From: Oscillibacter sp.
GTDB taxonomy: Bacteria; Bacillota; Clostridia; Oscillospirales; Oscillospiraceae
Direction of reading: 5' to 3'
Assembly (NCBI GenBank): GCA_003522105.1
Contig: DPGF01000096.1
Coordinates: forward strand, 1,169 to 12,856
DNA length: 11,688 nt
In this document: in pieces, positions 1-6,250 of the stretch
Layout: the number at the start of each line of letters is the position of its first letter
Numbering within the stretch: the stretch's first letter is position 1
Program-made: the position numbers and the translations under genes
The notes under the pieces: model-generated
The model's database searches: none
Told to the model about the DNA's origin: nothing
Seen by the model: the letters and a program-made list of their open reading frames with translations, nothing else

Positions 1-1257
1 GCCCTCCTGCGCGATCTGCTCCACGCCCTTGACGAACTGCTTGCGCTTCATCGTGTCCTTGGGTGAGACGAGCATGAAGTGCTCGGGCTCGAACGTCGGG
101 ATGCCGGAGAAGCGGAACTTCCTGCCCGGCACGGTGATCGTGTCGCCGATCGAGAAGATACCGGGATCGAACACGCCGATGATGTCGCCAGCATAGGCCT
201 CGTCGACGATCTCGCGCTCGGCGGCCATCATCGTCTGCGGCTGGGAAAGGCGCATCTTGCGGCCGGACTGGACGTGGAAATACTCGCTGTCGCGCTCGAA
301 CTTGCCCGAGCAGATGCGCATGAACGCGAGGCGGTCGCGGTGCGCCTTGTTCATGTTGGCCTGAATTTTAAAGACGAAGGCGGAAAAATCGGGGGAGTAG
401 ACGTCTACCTCGCCGGAGTCGCTCACGCGCGGCAGCGGCGGCGTGGTCATCTCTAAAAACGCGTTCAAAAACGGCTCGACGCCGAAGTTCGTCAGCGCGC
501 TGCCGAAGAACACGGGGGAGAGCTTGCCGTGGCGCACAGCGTCGAGGTCAAAGTCGCGTCCCGCGCCGAGCAGTTCCACCTCGTCGGCGAGCGTGTCGCG
601 GCGCTTTTGCCCCAGCATCTCCACGAGCGTGGGGTCGTCCAGCTCGATGGAGGTGATGCCGGCCTTTTTCGCGTGGCCCTCGTCGGTGAAGTGCAGAATG
701 CAGCGCTCGCTGCGGTCGTACACGCCGAAAAATTCCTTGCCGCAGCCGATCGGCCAGTTGACGGGGTAAGTGTCGATGCCCAGCTCGCGCTCGACCTCCT
801 CGCAGAGCTCGAGCGGGTCGCGCGTTTCGCGGTCCATCTTATTGATAAAGGTGAAAATGGGAATATTGCGCAGGGCGCAGACCTTGAAGAGCTTGCGCGT
901 CTGCGGCTCGACGCCCTTTGCGCCGTCGATGACCATCACGGCGCTGTCCGCGGCCATCAGCGTGCGGTAGGTGTCCTCGGAGAAGTCCTGATGTCCCGGC
1001 GTGTCGAGGATGTTGATGCAGTAGCCGCCGTGCTGAAACTGCATGACAGACGACGTGACGGAAATGCCGCGCTGCTTTTCAATTTCCATCCAGTCGGATT
1101 TTGCCGCGCGCTCGCGCTTGCCCTTGACTTCGCCCGCCTGCGCGATGGCTCCGCCGTAAAGCAGGAACTTTTCCGTCAGCGTGGTTTTACCGGCGTCCGG
1201 GTGCGAAATGATCGCAAACGTCCGGCGGCGGGAGATCTCTTCCTGTAAAGTGGCCAT
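1..1257 (-). CDS. prfC: Peptide chain release factor 3 (RF3), C-terminus off the window
   Basis: RF3 is the translational GTPase that recycles RF1/RF2 from the ribosome after peptide release. The minus strand is open from an ATG at 1257 to the window edge, giving the first 419 residues of a family usually about 525-530 long. The N-terminal G domain is clear: P-loop SHPDAGKTT at residues 18-26, switch I RGISVT at 63-68, DTPGH at 85-89 and NKMD at 139-142. The sequence DWMEIEKQRGISVTSSVMQF is RF3-like rather than EF-G-like. The start is supported by AGGAGG a few bases upstream and a promoter 30-60 bp beyond. The gene is divergent from tRNA-Gly and shows no defect in the visible part. It was identified by reading motifs, not by a search; LepA, EF-G and TypA fit the switch I context less well. 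Confidence 0.96.
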   Translation of the reverse strand, partial: MATLQEEISRRRTFAIISHPDAGKTTLTEKFLLYGGAIAQAGEVKGKRERAAKSDWMEIEKQRGISVTSSVMQFQHGGYCINILDTPGHQDFSEDTYRTLMAADSAVMVIDGAKGVEPQTRKLFKVCALRNIPIFTFINKMDRETRDPLELCEEVERELGIDTYPVNWPIGCGKEFFGVYDRSERCILHFTDEGHAKKAGITSIELDDPTLVEMLGQKRRDTLADEVELLGAGRDFDLDAVRHGKLSPVFFGSALTNFGVEPFLNAFLEMTTPPLPRVSDSGEVDVYSPDFSAFVFKIQANMNKAHRDRLAFMRICSGKFERDSEYFHVQSGRKMRLSQPQTMMAAEREIVDEAYAGDIIGVFDPGIFSIGDTITVPGRKFRFSGIPTFEPEHFMLVSPKDTMKRKQFVKGVEQIAQEG

Positions 1258-1290
1258 GACTGCCTCCTGAAAAATACGATTTACCGGGCA

Positions 1291-1319
1291 AGTTTATCAC
1301 AGCCCCCCGCATTTTGCAA
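1291..1319 (-). promoter_or_regulatory. prfC promoter
   Basis: On the minus strand, a -35 TTGCAA (1314-1319) and a -10 TAAACT (1291-1296) are separated by 17 bp. They lie about 35 bp upstream of the prfC start codon, with AGGAGG in between. This is a sigma-A-type promoter by inspection. Confidence 0.7.
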
Positions 1320-1339
1320 CAGGATCCTAAAATCTATGC

Positions 1340-1368
1340 TTGACAAAGCGAAAAATGTCTGGTATAGT
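1340..1368 (+). promoter_or_regulatory. tRNA-Gly promoter
   Basis: A consensus -35 TTGACA (1340-1345), a 17-bp spacer and a -10 TATAGT (1363-1368) end 12 bp before the mature tRNA 5' end. This is typical of a strong stable-RNA promoter. Confidence 0.85.
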
Positions 1369-1380
1369 ACATCTTGTTCC

Positions 1381-1456
1381 GCGGGCGTAGCTCATCTGGT
1401 AGAGCGCCACCTTGCCAAGGTGGAGGTAGCGAGTTCGAGCCTCGTCGCCCGCTCCA
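1381..1456 (+). tRNA. tRNA-Gly (anticodon GCC), CCA encoded
   Basis: This is a complete 76-nt cloverleaf. The acceptor arm GCGGGCG (1381-1387) pairs with CGCCCGC (1446-1452). The D stem is GCTC/GAGC. The anticodon stem CCACC/GGTGG encloses the loop TTGCCAA with GCC at 1414-1416. The T stem GCGAG/CTCGT closes the loop TTCGAGC, with one G-U pair. Discriminator T is followed by a genomic CCA (1454-1456). The gene has its own promoter and is followed at once by a terminator. Its last 21 nt recur exactly at 1602-1622. Confidence 0.97.
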
Positions 1457-1498
1457 AAAAATAAAGGCATGACGTAGGTCATGCCTTTATTTTTTGGT
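1456..1498 (+). terminator. Terminator directly after tRNA-Gly
   Basis: An 18-bp perfect inverted repeat (1456-1473 with 1478-1495) has a 4-nt loop GTAG. It has an A-rich left side and ends in TTTTTT, so it could also act for minus-strand transcripts. The left arm begins at the last A of the tRNA CCA, so transcription stops immediately after the tRNA. Confidence 0.9.
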
Positions 1499-1622
1499 TC
1501 CAGCGGGCAGAGGGTCGAACAGGGCGCGAGCGAAGCGAGAAAACGCCCCGGTGGGGCGTTTGTCGCCCGCTGTGCGTGTCGCGGCACGGCAGTGCCGCGA
1601 GCGAGCCTCGTCGCCCGCTCCA
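1499..1622 (+). repeat. Reiterated tRNA-Gly 3'-end segments with hairpins
   Basis: This 124-bp GC-rich stretch has no credible gene. The ten bases GTCGCCCGCT from the tRNA acceptor end (1444-1453) recur at 1562-1571 and 1610-1619. The last copy extends to a 21-nt exact match (1602-1622) with tRNA positions 1436-1456, including CCA. Between the copies lie the hairpins AAACGCCCC/GGGGCGTTT (about 1541-1561) and CGCGGCAC/GTGCCGCG (about 1580-1600), and the motif GCGAGCGAAGC (1526-1536), which appears again at 2227-2237. It could be decayed tandem tRNA copies, an attachment-site duplication, or a small interspersed repeat. The tRNA 5' half is not repeated. Confidence 0.6.
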
Positions 1623-1626
1623 TAGT

Positions 1627-1660
1627 AAACAGGACATCCGATTTGGGTGTCCTGTTTTTT
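1627..1660 (+). terminator. Second terminator after the tRNA-end repeats
   Basis: A 13-bp stem (1627-1639 with 1645-1657, one G-T pair) with a 5-nt loop ends in a run of six T (1655-1660). It lies straight after the second tRNA 3'-end copy, repeating the tRNA-end-then-terminator layout seen at 1436-1495. Confidence 0.75.
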
Positions 1661-1687
1661 GTTAGAAGAAAGAACTCGCTGCCGCGG

Positions 1688-1837
1688 TTAGGATTCTGCT
1701 GACATATAGAGTTCTTCTGCTTCTTGCTGGGCAGTGATGAGGGTTTCTTTGGCAGTACCGAAATTTTGGGATTCCATTTGTTCCAATGCATCCGTGATGG
1801 CGTTGAACAGTAAATGATACAGTTTCTCGTAATCCAT
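1688..1837 (-). CDS. 49-aa acidic helical protein of unknown function
   Basis: This gene, too short for routine ORF lists, starts at ATG 1837 behind a strong AGGAGG (about 1844-1849) and ends at TAA (1688-1690). The product begins MDYEKLYHLLFNAITDALEQ and ends EEAEELYMSAES-like (AEELYMSAES). It is acidic, probably two amphipathic helices, with no cysteine, signal peptide or membrane segment. Similar short MDYEKLYHLLFNA proteins are, from memory, common hypothetical proteins in Clostridia and their mobile elements; no function is known to me. It is divergent from the ribbon-helix-helix gene at 1942 and shares its control region, so the two may form a unit. Coding status rests on the start context and composition; function is not assigned. 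Confidence 0.72.
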   Translation of the reverse strand: MDYEKLYHLLFNAITDALEQMESQNFGTAKETLITAQQEAEELYMSAES

Positions 1838-1849
1838 AGCGCATCCTCC

Positions 1850-1930
1850 TATTGCAATGCAAATGTAATGCTTTTATATTACACATATTTTTACCTTTTT
1901 GCAATACACTTGTCATATAAAATGTATTGC
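1850..1930. promoter_or_regulatory. Divergent control region with TGTATTGC inverted repeat
   Basis: This AT-rich intergenic region separates the 49-aa gene from the ribbon-helix-helix gene. GCAATACA (1901-1908) and TGTATTGC (1923-1930) form an 8-bp perfect inverted repeat with a 14-bp spacer that contains a -10-like TATAAA (1916-1921). A third related TATTGCA lies at 1850-1856, beside the other gene's ribosome binding site. I infer operator sites, most simply autoregulation by the ribbon-helix-helix protein. Clear -35 boxes were not found. Confidence 0.5.
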
Positions 1931-1941
1931 AGGTGAGAGCT

Positions 1942-2121
1942 ATGCCTTTTAAGATTCCAAACGTACCGCCGACAACGAACAAGTCAGTGCGTTTTCCCAA
2001 TGATATGCTGGAGGAAATTGAAGATGCGATTCGCGGCAAGGATTGCACCTTTTCGGCTTTTGTTGTTGCCGCTGTCCGTGCAGCATTAGATGATTTGAAA
2101 GAGCAGGAAAATGACCGTTGA
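1942..2121 (+). CDS. 59-aa ribbon-helix-helix (YlcI/YnfO-like) DNA-binding protein
   Basis: The product starts MPFKIPNVPPTTNKSVRFPN. The segment KSVRFPNDMLEEIEDAI, followed by CTFSAFVVAAVRAALDDL, has the short beta strand plus two helices of ribbon-helix-helix repressors, with KSVRF as the DNA-contacting strand. Such proteins act as dimers and bind short inverted or direct repeats. I chose the ATG at 1942 because AGGTGAG lies just upstream; an in-frame ATG at 1927 would place the start before that ribosome binding site. The stop codon sits inside the loop of the terminator that follows. No toxin partner is recognisable next to it, although the divergent 49-aa gene is the only candidate partner. 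Family assignment is by motif and is fairly secure; target and role are inferred. Confidence 0.82.
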   Translation: MPFKIPNVPPTTNKSVRFPNDMLEEIEDAIRGKDCTFSAFVVAAVRAALDDLKEQENDR

Positions 2122-2133
2122 CGCGGTCATTTT
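2108..2133 (+). terminator. Terminator overlapping the RHH gene stop codon
   Basis: The 10-bp perfect stem AAAATGACCG/CGGTCATTTT with a 6-nt loop is followed by further T. The TGA stop of the ribbon-helix-helix gene (2119-2121) falls in the loop, so the last codons double as terminator stem. Confidence 0.8.
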
Positions 2134-2324
2134 TCGTATCAAAGTTGCGTAAGATTTCCGAATCGCAGGCAGAGCGGCAGCGGGTGCAAGAAGCAGAGGC
2201 AAATCGTGCAGCACTCATTTATGGCGGCGAGCGAAGCAATGCCGCCACGCAGACGGTTGCATTCCGCAGGCTGTGTACTTCTTCGAGCCACAGGCTGCCA
2301 ATGTAAGCCTTTCTCTGGGGGATT
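2134..2324. other. Gene-poor stretch, possible interspersed repeat
   Basis: I see no credible gene here. Short reading frames lack ribosome binding sites and have atypical composition. The stretch holds a small inverted repeat TGGCGGC/GCCGCCA (2222-2247 region) whose loop carries GCGAGCGAAGC (2227-2237), the same 11 bases found in the post-tRNA repeat at 1526-1536. This shared motif hints at a dispersed repeat family in this genome. Confidence 0.35.
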
Positions 2325-2366
2325 CAAAGGGGGTATTCTCTTTTGCGAAAGAGAATACCCCCTTTG
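2325..2366. repeat. 19-bp perfect inverted repeat (hairpin)
   Basis: The arms 2325-2343 and 2348-2366 are perfectly complementary around the loop TGCG. Each arm has a run of five G or C. There is no T-run after it, so it is not a classical terminator for plus-strand transcription. It ends two bases before the -35 box of the M32 peptidase promoter, so it may insulate that promoter or be the end of a repeat element. Confidence 0.7.
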
Positions 2367-2368
2367 GC

Positions 2369-2398
2369 TTGCGCGCTGCCCCCTTTTCGTGCTATGAT
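2369..2398 (+). promoter_or_regulatory. Promoter for the M32 carboxypeptidase
   Basis: A -35 TTGCGC (2369-2374) and a -10 TATGAT (2393-2398) are separated by 18 bp, with a TG dinucleotide one base before the -10 (extended -10). They lie 33 bp upstream of the start codon at 2432. Confidence 0.65.
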
Positions 2399-2431
2399 GA
2401 GACCATTATAGAGAAAGTGAGGACACTACCG

Positions 2432-3931
2432 ATGATTCTTTCTGAAGCGATCCAGTCCCTGATGACTTTGCAGGCAAAGCTTGCCGCCTACGGTCACGCC
2501 ATGGGACTGCTCTTTTACGATGGGGCGACCACCGCGCCCAAGGGCACGGCGGCGAACCGCGGCCAGACCATGAGCATTTTAAGCGAGGAGCACTATAAGC
2601 TCACCACCGGCGGCGAGACCGTCGCGCTGCTTGAATTCCTCGACGCGCACAAGGCTGAACTCGACGAAAAGCAGCAGCGCATGGTGTTCCTGCTCATCAA
2701 GGATATCCGCAACATGCAGAAGATCCCGATGGACGAATACGTCGCCTACCAGCAGCTTCTGGTCGAGGCGGACGACGTATGGCACCGGGCGAAGGAGACA
2801 AGCGATTTTGCGCTCTTCGAGCCGGTGCTTGAGAAGATCTTCGAAACGAATATCCGCTTCGCGCACTACTGCGCGCCGGAAAAGGACCCTTACGATTACT
2901 GGCTCAGCGAGTATGAGGACGGGCTGACGATGGCGCAGTGCGACGAATTTTTCGCGACGCTGCGCGAGCACATTGTGCCGCTCCTGAAGAAGATCAAGGC
3001 GCAGCCGCAGCTTGACGACGCGATGCTGCACGGCAGCTTCCCCGAAACGGCGCAGGACGTGCTCTCCAGCTATCTCATGCGCACGATGGGGCTGGATCTC
3101 GACCATGTCGGCCTTGCGACGACCGAGCATCCCTTCACCACGTCCCTCGGCTCTCATTTCGACGAGCGCATCACGACGCACTATCTTGAGGATAACTTTG
3201 CTTCCTCCATGTTCTCCGTCATCCACGAGGGAGGCCACGCGCTCTACGATACCGGCAGCGCGGACGAACTTGCCTACACGGTGCTCGACGGCGGCGTTTC
3301 CATGGGTATCCACGAGAGCCAGAGCCGCTTCTATGAGAACCTGCTCGGCCGCTCCCGCGCCTTCACGGGTTTTGTTTTCCCGAAGCTCTGCGAGCTCTTC
3401 CCCTCGCTCGCGGGCCACACGGCGGAGGAATTCTACCGTGCTATCAACAAGGCCGAGCCCTCGCTCATCCGCACCGAGGCCGACGAGGTCACCTACAGCC
3501 TGCACGTCATGGTGCGCTATGAGCTGGAAAAGCGCGTGATGCACGGCGAACTCAAGGTACACGACCTGCCGGGCGAATGGAACCGACTTTACAAGGAGTA
3601 CCTCGGCGTCGACGTGCCGGACGACAAGCACGGCGTTTTGCAGGACAGCCACTGGTCGGGCGGCAGCGTGGGCTACTTCCCGTCCTACGCGCTCGGCAGC
3701 GCCTACGGCGCGCAGCTGCTGGGCAAGATGAAGGAAACGGTCGACGTGGAGGACTGCCTGAAACGCGGTGACTTCGCGCCCATCAACGCGTGGAACCGCG
3801 AGCACATCTGGCAGTACGGCTGCCTCAAGAAGCCGGGCGCACTGCTGGAGCAGGCGCTGGGCGAGAAGTTCGACCCTACGGCCTACACGAGCTACCTTGA
3901 AGAAAAGTACGGTGAGCTTTACGGCCTGTAA
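2432..3931 (+). CDS. M32 family metallocarboxypeptidase (carboxypeptidase Taq type)
   Basis: This is a 499-aa zinc carboxypeptidase that removes C-terminal residues from peptides; it is cytoplasmic, with no signal peptide. Family motifs are all present in order: DERITTHY (about residues 245-252), zinc-binding HEGGH at 265-269 with catalytic E266, HESQ at 294-297 whose E295 is the expected third zinc ligand, and the RTEADEVTYSLHVMVRYE block. The length matches the M32 norm of about 500. The frame is open back to 2273, but the ATG at 2432 is preferred: it has a GAGG site 9 nt upstream and a promoter just before, and the upstream extension is encoded by the hairpin. The gene is monocistronic, with its own promoter and terminator. 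With the pyroglutamyl peptidase and cysteine desulfidase downstream it fits intracellular peptide use. Confidence 0.95.
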   Translation: MILSEAIQSLMTLQAKLAAYGHAMGLLFYDGATTAPKGTAANRGQTMSILSEEHYKLTTGGETVALLEFLDAHKAELDEKQQRMVFLLIKDIRNMQKIPMDEYVAYQQLLVEADDVWHRAKETSDFALFEPVLEKIFETNIRFAHYCAPEKDPYDYWLSEYEDGLTMAQCDEFFATLREHIVPLLKKIKAQPQLDDAMLHGSFPETAQDVLSSYLMRTMGLDLDHVGLATTEHPFTTSLGSHFDERITTHYLEDNFASSMFSVIHEGGHALYDTGSADELAYTVLDGGVSMGIHESQSRFYENLLGRSRAFTGFVFPKLCELFPSLAGHTAEEFYRAINKAEPSLIRTEADEVTYSLHVMVRYELEKRVMHGELKVHDLPGEWNRLYKEYLGVDVPDDKHGVLQDSHWSGGSVGYFPSYALGSAYGAQLLGKMKETVDVEDCLKRGDFAPINAWNREHIWQYGCLKKPGALLEQALGEKFDPTAYTSYLEEKYGELYGL

Positions 3932-3947
3932 GTCCATGAGCATTCCG

Positions 3948-3980
3948 AAAGGAGATGTCCGACAGGACATCTCCTTTTTT
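3948..3980 (+). terminator. Terminator of the M32 peptidase gene
   Basis: A 13-bp perfect stem (3948-3960 with 3965-3977) with the loop GACA ends in a T-run. It begins 16 bp after the stop codon. Confidence 0.92.
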
Positions 3981-4003
3981 GCGCGCAAAATACAGAAAGT
4001 GCA

Positions 4004-4032
4004 TTGCAATTCGGATAAATTTTCGGTACAAT
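4004..4032 (+). promoter_or_regulatory. Promoter of the cyuA-pcp operon
   Basis: A -35 TTGCAA (4004-4009), a 17-bp spacer and a -10 TACAAT (4027-4032) lie about 60 bp upstream of cyuA. Confidence 0.75.
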
Positions 4033-4046
4033 GAAAGGTGAAAGTG

Positions 4047-4069
4047 CCGCCGCATTGAAGCTGCGGCGG
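4047..4069 (+). other. Hairpin in the cyuA 5' leader
   Basis: The perfect 8-bp stem CCGCCGCA/TGCGGCGG with a 7-nt loop sits between the predicted transcript start (about 4040) and the ribosome binding site (4081). No T-run follows, so it is not a terminator. It may stabilise the mRNA or influence translation; no known riboswitch was recognised. Confidence 0.45.
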
Positions 4070-4092
4070 AAAGAGAGATTGGAGAAATGACC

Positions 4093-5376
4093 ATGGATGC
4101 AGCGCTTTATCAAACGTATGTCCGGATCCTGCACGAAGAGCTTGTGCCCGCGATGGGCTGCACGGAGCCCATTGCCATCGCTTATGCGGGCGCGCTCGCA
4201 CGGAAAACATTGGAAAGACTGCCAGAGCGGATCGAACTGACCGTCAGCGGCAATATCATTAAAAATGTCAAAAGCGTCATCGTCCCGCACACGGGCGGGC
4301 GCAAGGGAATCCCTGTTGCCGTCGCAGCGGGTGTGCGCGTCGGCGACGCGGACGCGCAGCTTGAGGTGCTGGCCAATGTTACGCAGGAGCAGCTGCCGCT
4401 GCTCGACGATTACCTTTCCGCGGTGGAGATCACGGTGACAAAGTCGCCGCTGCGCTGCCCGTTCGATATTCAGGTGCGCGCCCACGCAGGGGACGAGACG
4501 GCCTTTGTCCAGATCGTCGACAGCCACACGAATATCGTGCGCATCGAGCACAACGGTGAGATTTTGTTCAGCAAACCTTTTTCTGAGGAGGCCGCCCAGC
4601 CGGACGAAAGCCGCAAGCTGCTGACGGTCGAAGACATCATTGCATTTGCAGATGAAGTCGATCTTGATGACGTGCGCGCACCCATCGCGCGCCAGATCGA
4701 GTACAATACCGCCATTGCTGAGGCGGGACTGACGGGCGAGTACGGCGCGGCCGTCGGCAAGATCCTGCTCGACTCCTACGGCGACAGCGTGCAGAACCGT
4801 GCTAAGGCGTGGGCCGCTGCCGGCTCGGACGCGCGCATGAACGGCTGCGAAAAGCCTGTTATCATCAACTCCGGCAGCGGCAATCAGGGCATGACGGCGT
4901 CGCTTCCCGTTATCGTCTACGCGCATGAGCTGCATGCGAGTGAGGAGCAGCTCTATCGCGCGCTCGTCGTGTCGAATCTTGTTACAATCCACCTGAAAAC
5001 GGGCATCGGCAGCCTCTCCGCCTACTGCGGCGCGACCAGCGCGGGCGCGGGTGCCGGTGCGGGCGTGTGCTACCTTTACGGCGGACGCTACGATGAGATC
5101 GCCCACACCGTGGTCAACGCGCTCGCCATCAACTCGGGCATGCTCTGCGACGGGGCGAAGGCATCCTGCGCGGCGAAGATCGCCTCGGCGGTCGAGGCGG
5201 GCCTGCTCGGCCTTCAGATGTACCGCCACGACAGCCAGTTCTACGGCGGCGACGGCATCATCGTCAAGGGCGTGGAGAACACCATCCGTGCCGTCAGCAG
5301 CATCGCGCGCGACGGTATGCGCGAAACGGACAATGAGATCATCCGCCTGATGATCGGAGAGGACGCGAAGAAGTGA
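4093..5376 (+). CDS. cyuA: L-cysteine desulfidase, CyuA/YhaM (UPF0597) family
   Basis: A 427-aa protein of the CyuA family, related to the alpha domain of iron-sulfur serine dehydratases. It splits L-cysteine into sulfide, ammonia and pyruvate using an oxygen-sensitive [4Fe-4S] cluster. GCTEP near the N-terminus carries C23. SGSGNQG and the glycine/alanine-rich YCGATSAGAGAGAG follow, and C312, C352 and C359 (the last two in CDGAKASC) have the 40- and 7-residue spacings I recall for cluster-related cysteines of the archaeal enzyme. I chose ATG 4093 because GGAG at 4081-4084 is 8 nt away; ATG 4087 would be only 2 nt away. It is the first gene of an operon, its stop overlapping pcp. Serine dehydratase is the main alternative, but this single-chain family is usually cysteine-specific. 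Confidence 0.9.
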   Translation: MDAALYQTYVRILHEELVPAMGCTEPIAIAYAGALARKTLERLPERIELTVSGNIIKNVKSVIVPHTGGRKGIPVAVAAGVRVGDADAQLEVLANVTQEQLPLLDDYLSAVEITVTKSPLRCPFDIQVRAHAGDETAFVQIVDSHTNIVRIEHNGEILFSKPFSEEAAQPDESRKLLTVEDIIAFADEVDLDDVRAPIARQIEYNTAIAEAGLTGEYGAAVGKILLDSYGDSVQNRAKAWAAAGSDARMNGCEKPVIINSGSGNQGMTASLPVIVYAHELHASEEQLYRALVVSNLVTIHLKTGIGSLSAYCGATSAGAGAGAGVCYLYGGRYDEIAHTVVNALAINSGMLCDGAKASCAAKIASAVEAGLLGLQMYRHDSQFYGGDGIIVKGVENTIRAVSSIARDGMRETDNEIIRLMIGEDAKK

Positions 5377-5975
5377 AAATTCTGGTCACGGGCTTTACGC
5401 CCTTTGGCGGGGAGCAGATCAACCCCTCGTGGGAGGCGGTGAAGCGCCTTCCCGACCGCATTGGAGAAGCGGTGCTTTTAAAGCGCGAGATCCCGACGGA
5501 GTTTGACGCCGCCTGTGCCGCGCTGCGGGCGCAGTTTGACGAGCTGAGGCCCGATGCAGTGCTGTCTGTCGGGCAGTACGGCGGGGCAAATTGCATTCGC
5601 GTTGAGCGCGTGGCGGTCAACCTGCGCGATGCCCGCATTGCCGACAATGGGGGGGCAAAGCCCGTGGACGAGCCGGTCGTCCCCGGCGCGCCGGACGCTT
5701 ATTTTGCGACCCTTCCCACGCGCCGGATCGTCGAAAAACTGCGCGGAGAGGACATTCCCGCCCAGCTTTCGTACTCGGCGGGGACGTTTGTGTGCAACAA
5801 TCTCCTTTACTGCGCCCTGCACGAGAGCGCGCAGAAATTCCCCGCCACGCGCTGCGGCTTTGTCCACGTGCCATATCTTCCCGAGCAGGCGAAGGACGGC
5901 AACGCGCCGAGCATGAGCCTTGCGCTGATGACCAAAGCACTGGAGATCGCAGCGGAAGTGATCGTCGAAGCATAG
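5373..5975 (+). CDS. pcp: Pyroglutamyl-peptidase I (peptidase C15)
   Basis: A 200-aa cytoplasmic cysteine peptidase that removes N-terminal pyroglutamate from peptides. The family hallmark FTPFGG (residues 8-13) is followed by the catalytic triad: E78 in RVERVAVN, C141 in SAGTFVCN and H165 in CGFVHVPYLP. These lie three residues earlier than the E81/C144/H168 I recall for the Bacillus enzyme. The length is close to the usual 200-215. It starts with GTG at 5373, overlapping the cyuA stop as GTGA, which implies translational coupling; GGAGAGG lies about 10 nt upstream. Transcription ends at the strong hairpin after the gene. Product identity is secure; pairing with cysteine desulfidase suggests a peptide- or glutathione-breakdown role, which is inference. 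Confidence 0.96.
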   Translation: MKILVTGFTPFGGEQINPSWEAVKRLPDRIGEAVLLKREIPTEFDAACAALRAQFDELRPDAVLSVGQYGGANCIRVERVAVNLRDARIADNGGAKPVDEPVVPGAPDAYFATLPTRRIVEKLRGEDIPAQLSYSAGTFVCNNLLYCALHESAQKFPATRCGFVHVPYLPEQAKDGNAPSMSLALMTKALEIAAEVIVEA

Positions 5976-5982
5976 AATTCAA

Positions 5983-6026
5983 AAAAAGAGCCATCTGACT
6001 CCACGGTAGTTCAGATGGCTCTTTTT
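5983..6026. terminator. Bidirectional terminator after pcp
   Basis: A 16-bp perfect stem (5983-5998 with 6011-6026) with a 12-nt loop, an A-run on the left and a T-run on the right. It ends the cyuA-pcp operon and could also stop minus-strand transcripts arriving from the gene at 6251-6760. Confidence 0.92.
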
Positions 6027-6250
6027 GCATAGTTCATTCGATGTGGGGGCCTGTAACCGTACTTCGGCCCCCAGAAAGTTTTCTCGCCCCACCGATGCCT
6101 TAATCAATTGTCCCCCAAACCTTGAACACGGGGCGGCATAACAAATAACCATCAAAATAACCGATGCTCGCACCGAACCCTAAACACTTACGGAGATCGT
6201 AACTCTGTTATCAAAATAGTCTGGCATTCGTATGGAAACGACGGAGAATC
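6027..6250. other. Intergenic region between convergent genes
   Basis: No gene is supported. The one structure is the 8-bp inverted repeat TGGGGGCC/GGCCCCCA (6044-6051 with 6066-6073). It has no T-run. No tRNA, small RNA or repeat was recognised. Confidence 0.4.

Noticed and set aside
79..1248. Plus-strand open frames across the prfC region
   Set aside because: They are shadows of the minus-strand prfC frame; none has a ribosome binding site or recognisable motifs, whereas prfC shows every GTPase motif.
1595..1622. A second functional tRNA gene ending at 1622
   Set aside because: The 3' acceptor and T-loop-side sequence is present, but no matching 5' acceptor, D arm or anticodon arm folds upstream.
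1481..1702. Plus-strand 73-codon frame after the tRNA
   Set aside because: It runs through two terminators and the tRNA-end repeats and has no ribosome binding site.
2118..2306. Plus-strand 62-codon frame after the ribbon-helix-helix gene
   Set aside because: Its start lies inside the terminator stem-loop, it has no separate ribosome binding site and its end is not protein-like.
2579..4210. Long minus-strand frame of 543 codons opposite the M32 peptidase
   Set aside because: It is the antisense of a GC-rich gene whose codon use keeps the opposite strand open. Its product is low-complexity, rich in Arg, Val and Leu, and the sense strand has catalytic motifs.
3919..5229. Minus-strand frame of 436 codons opposite cyuA
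   Set aside because: Same antisense effect in GC-rich DNA; the sense strand carries the CyuA cysteine motifs.
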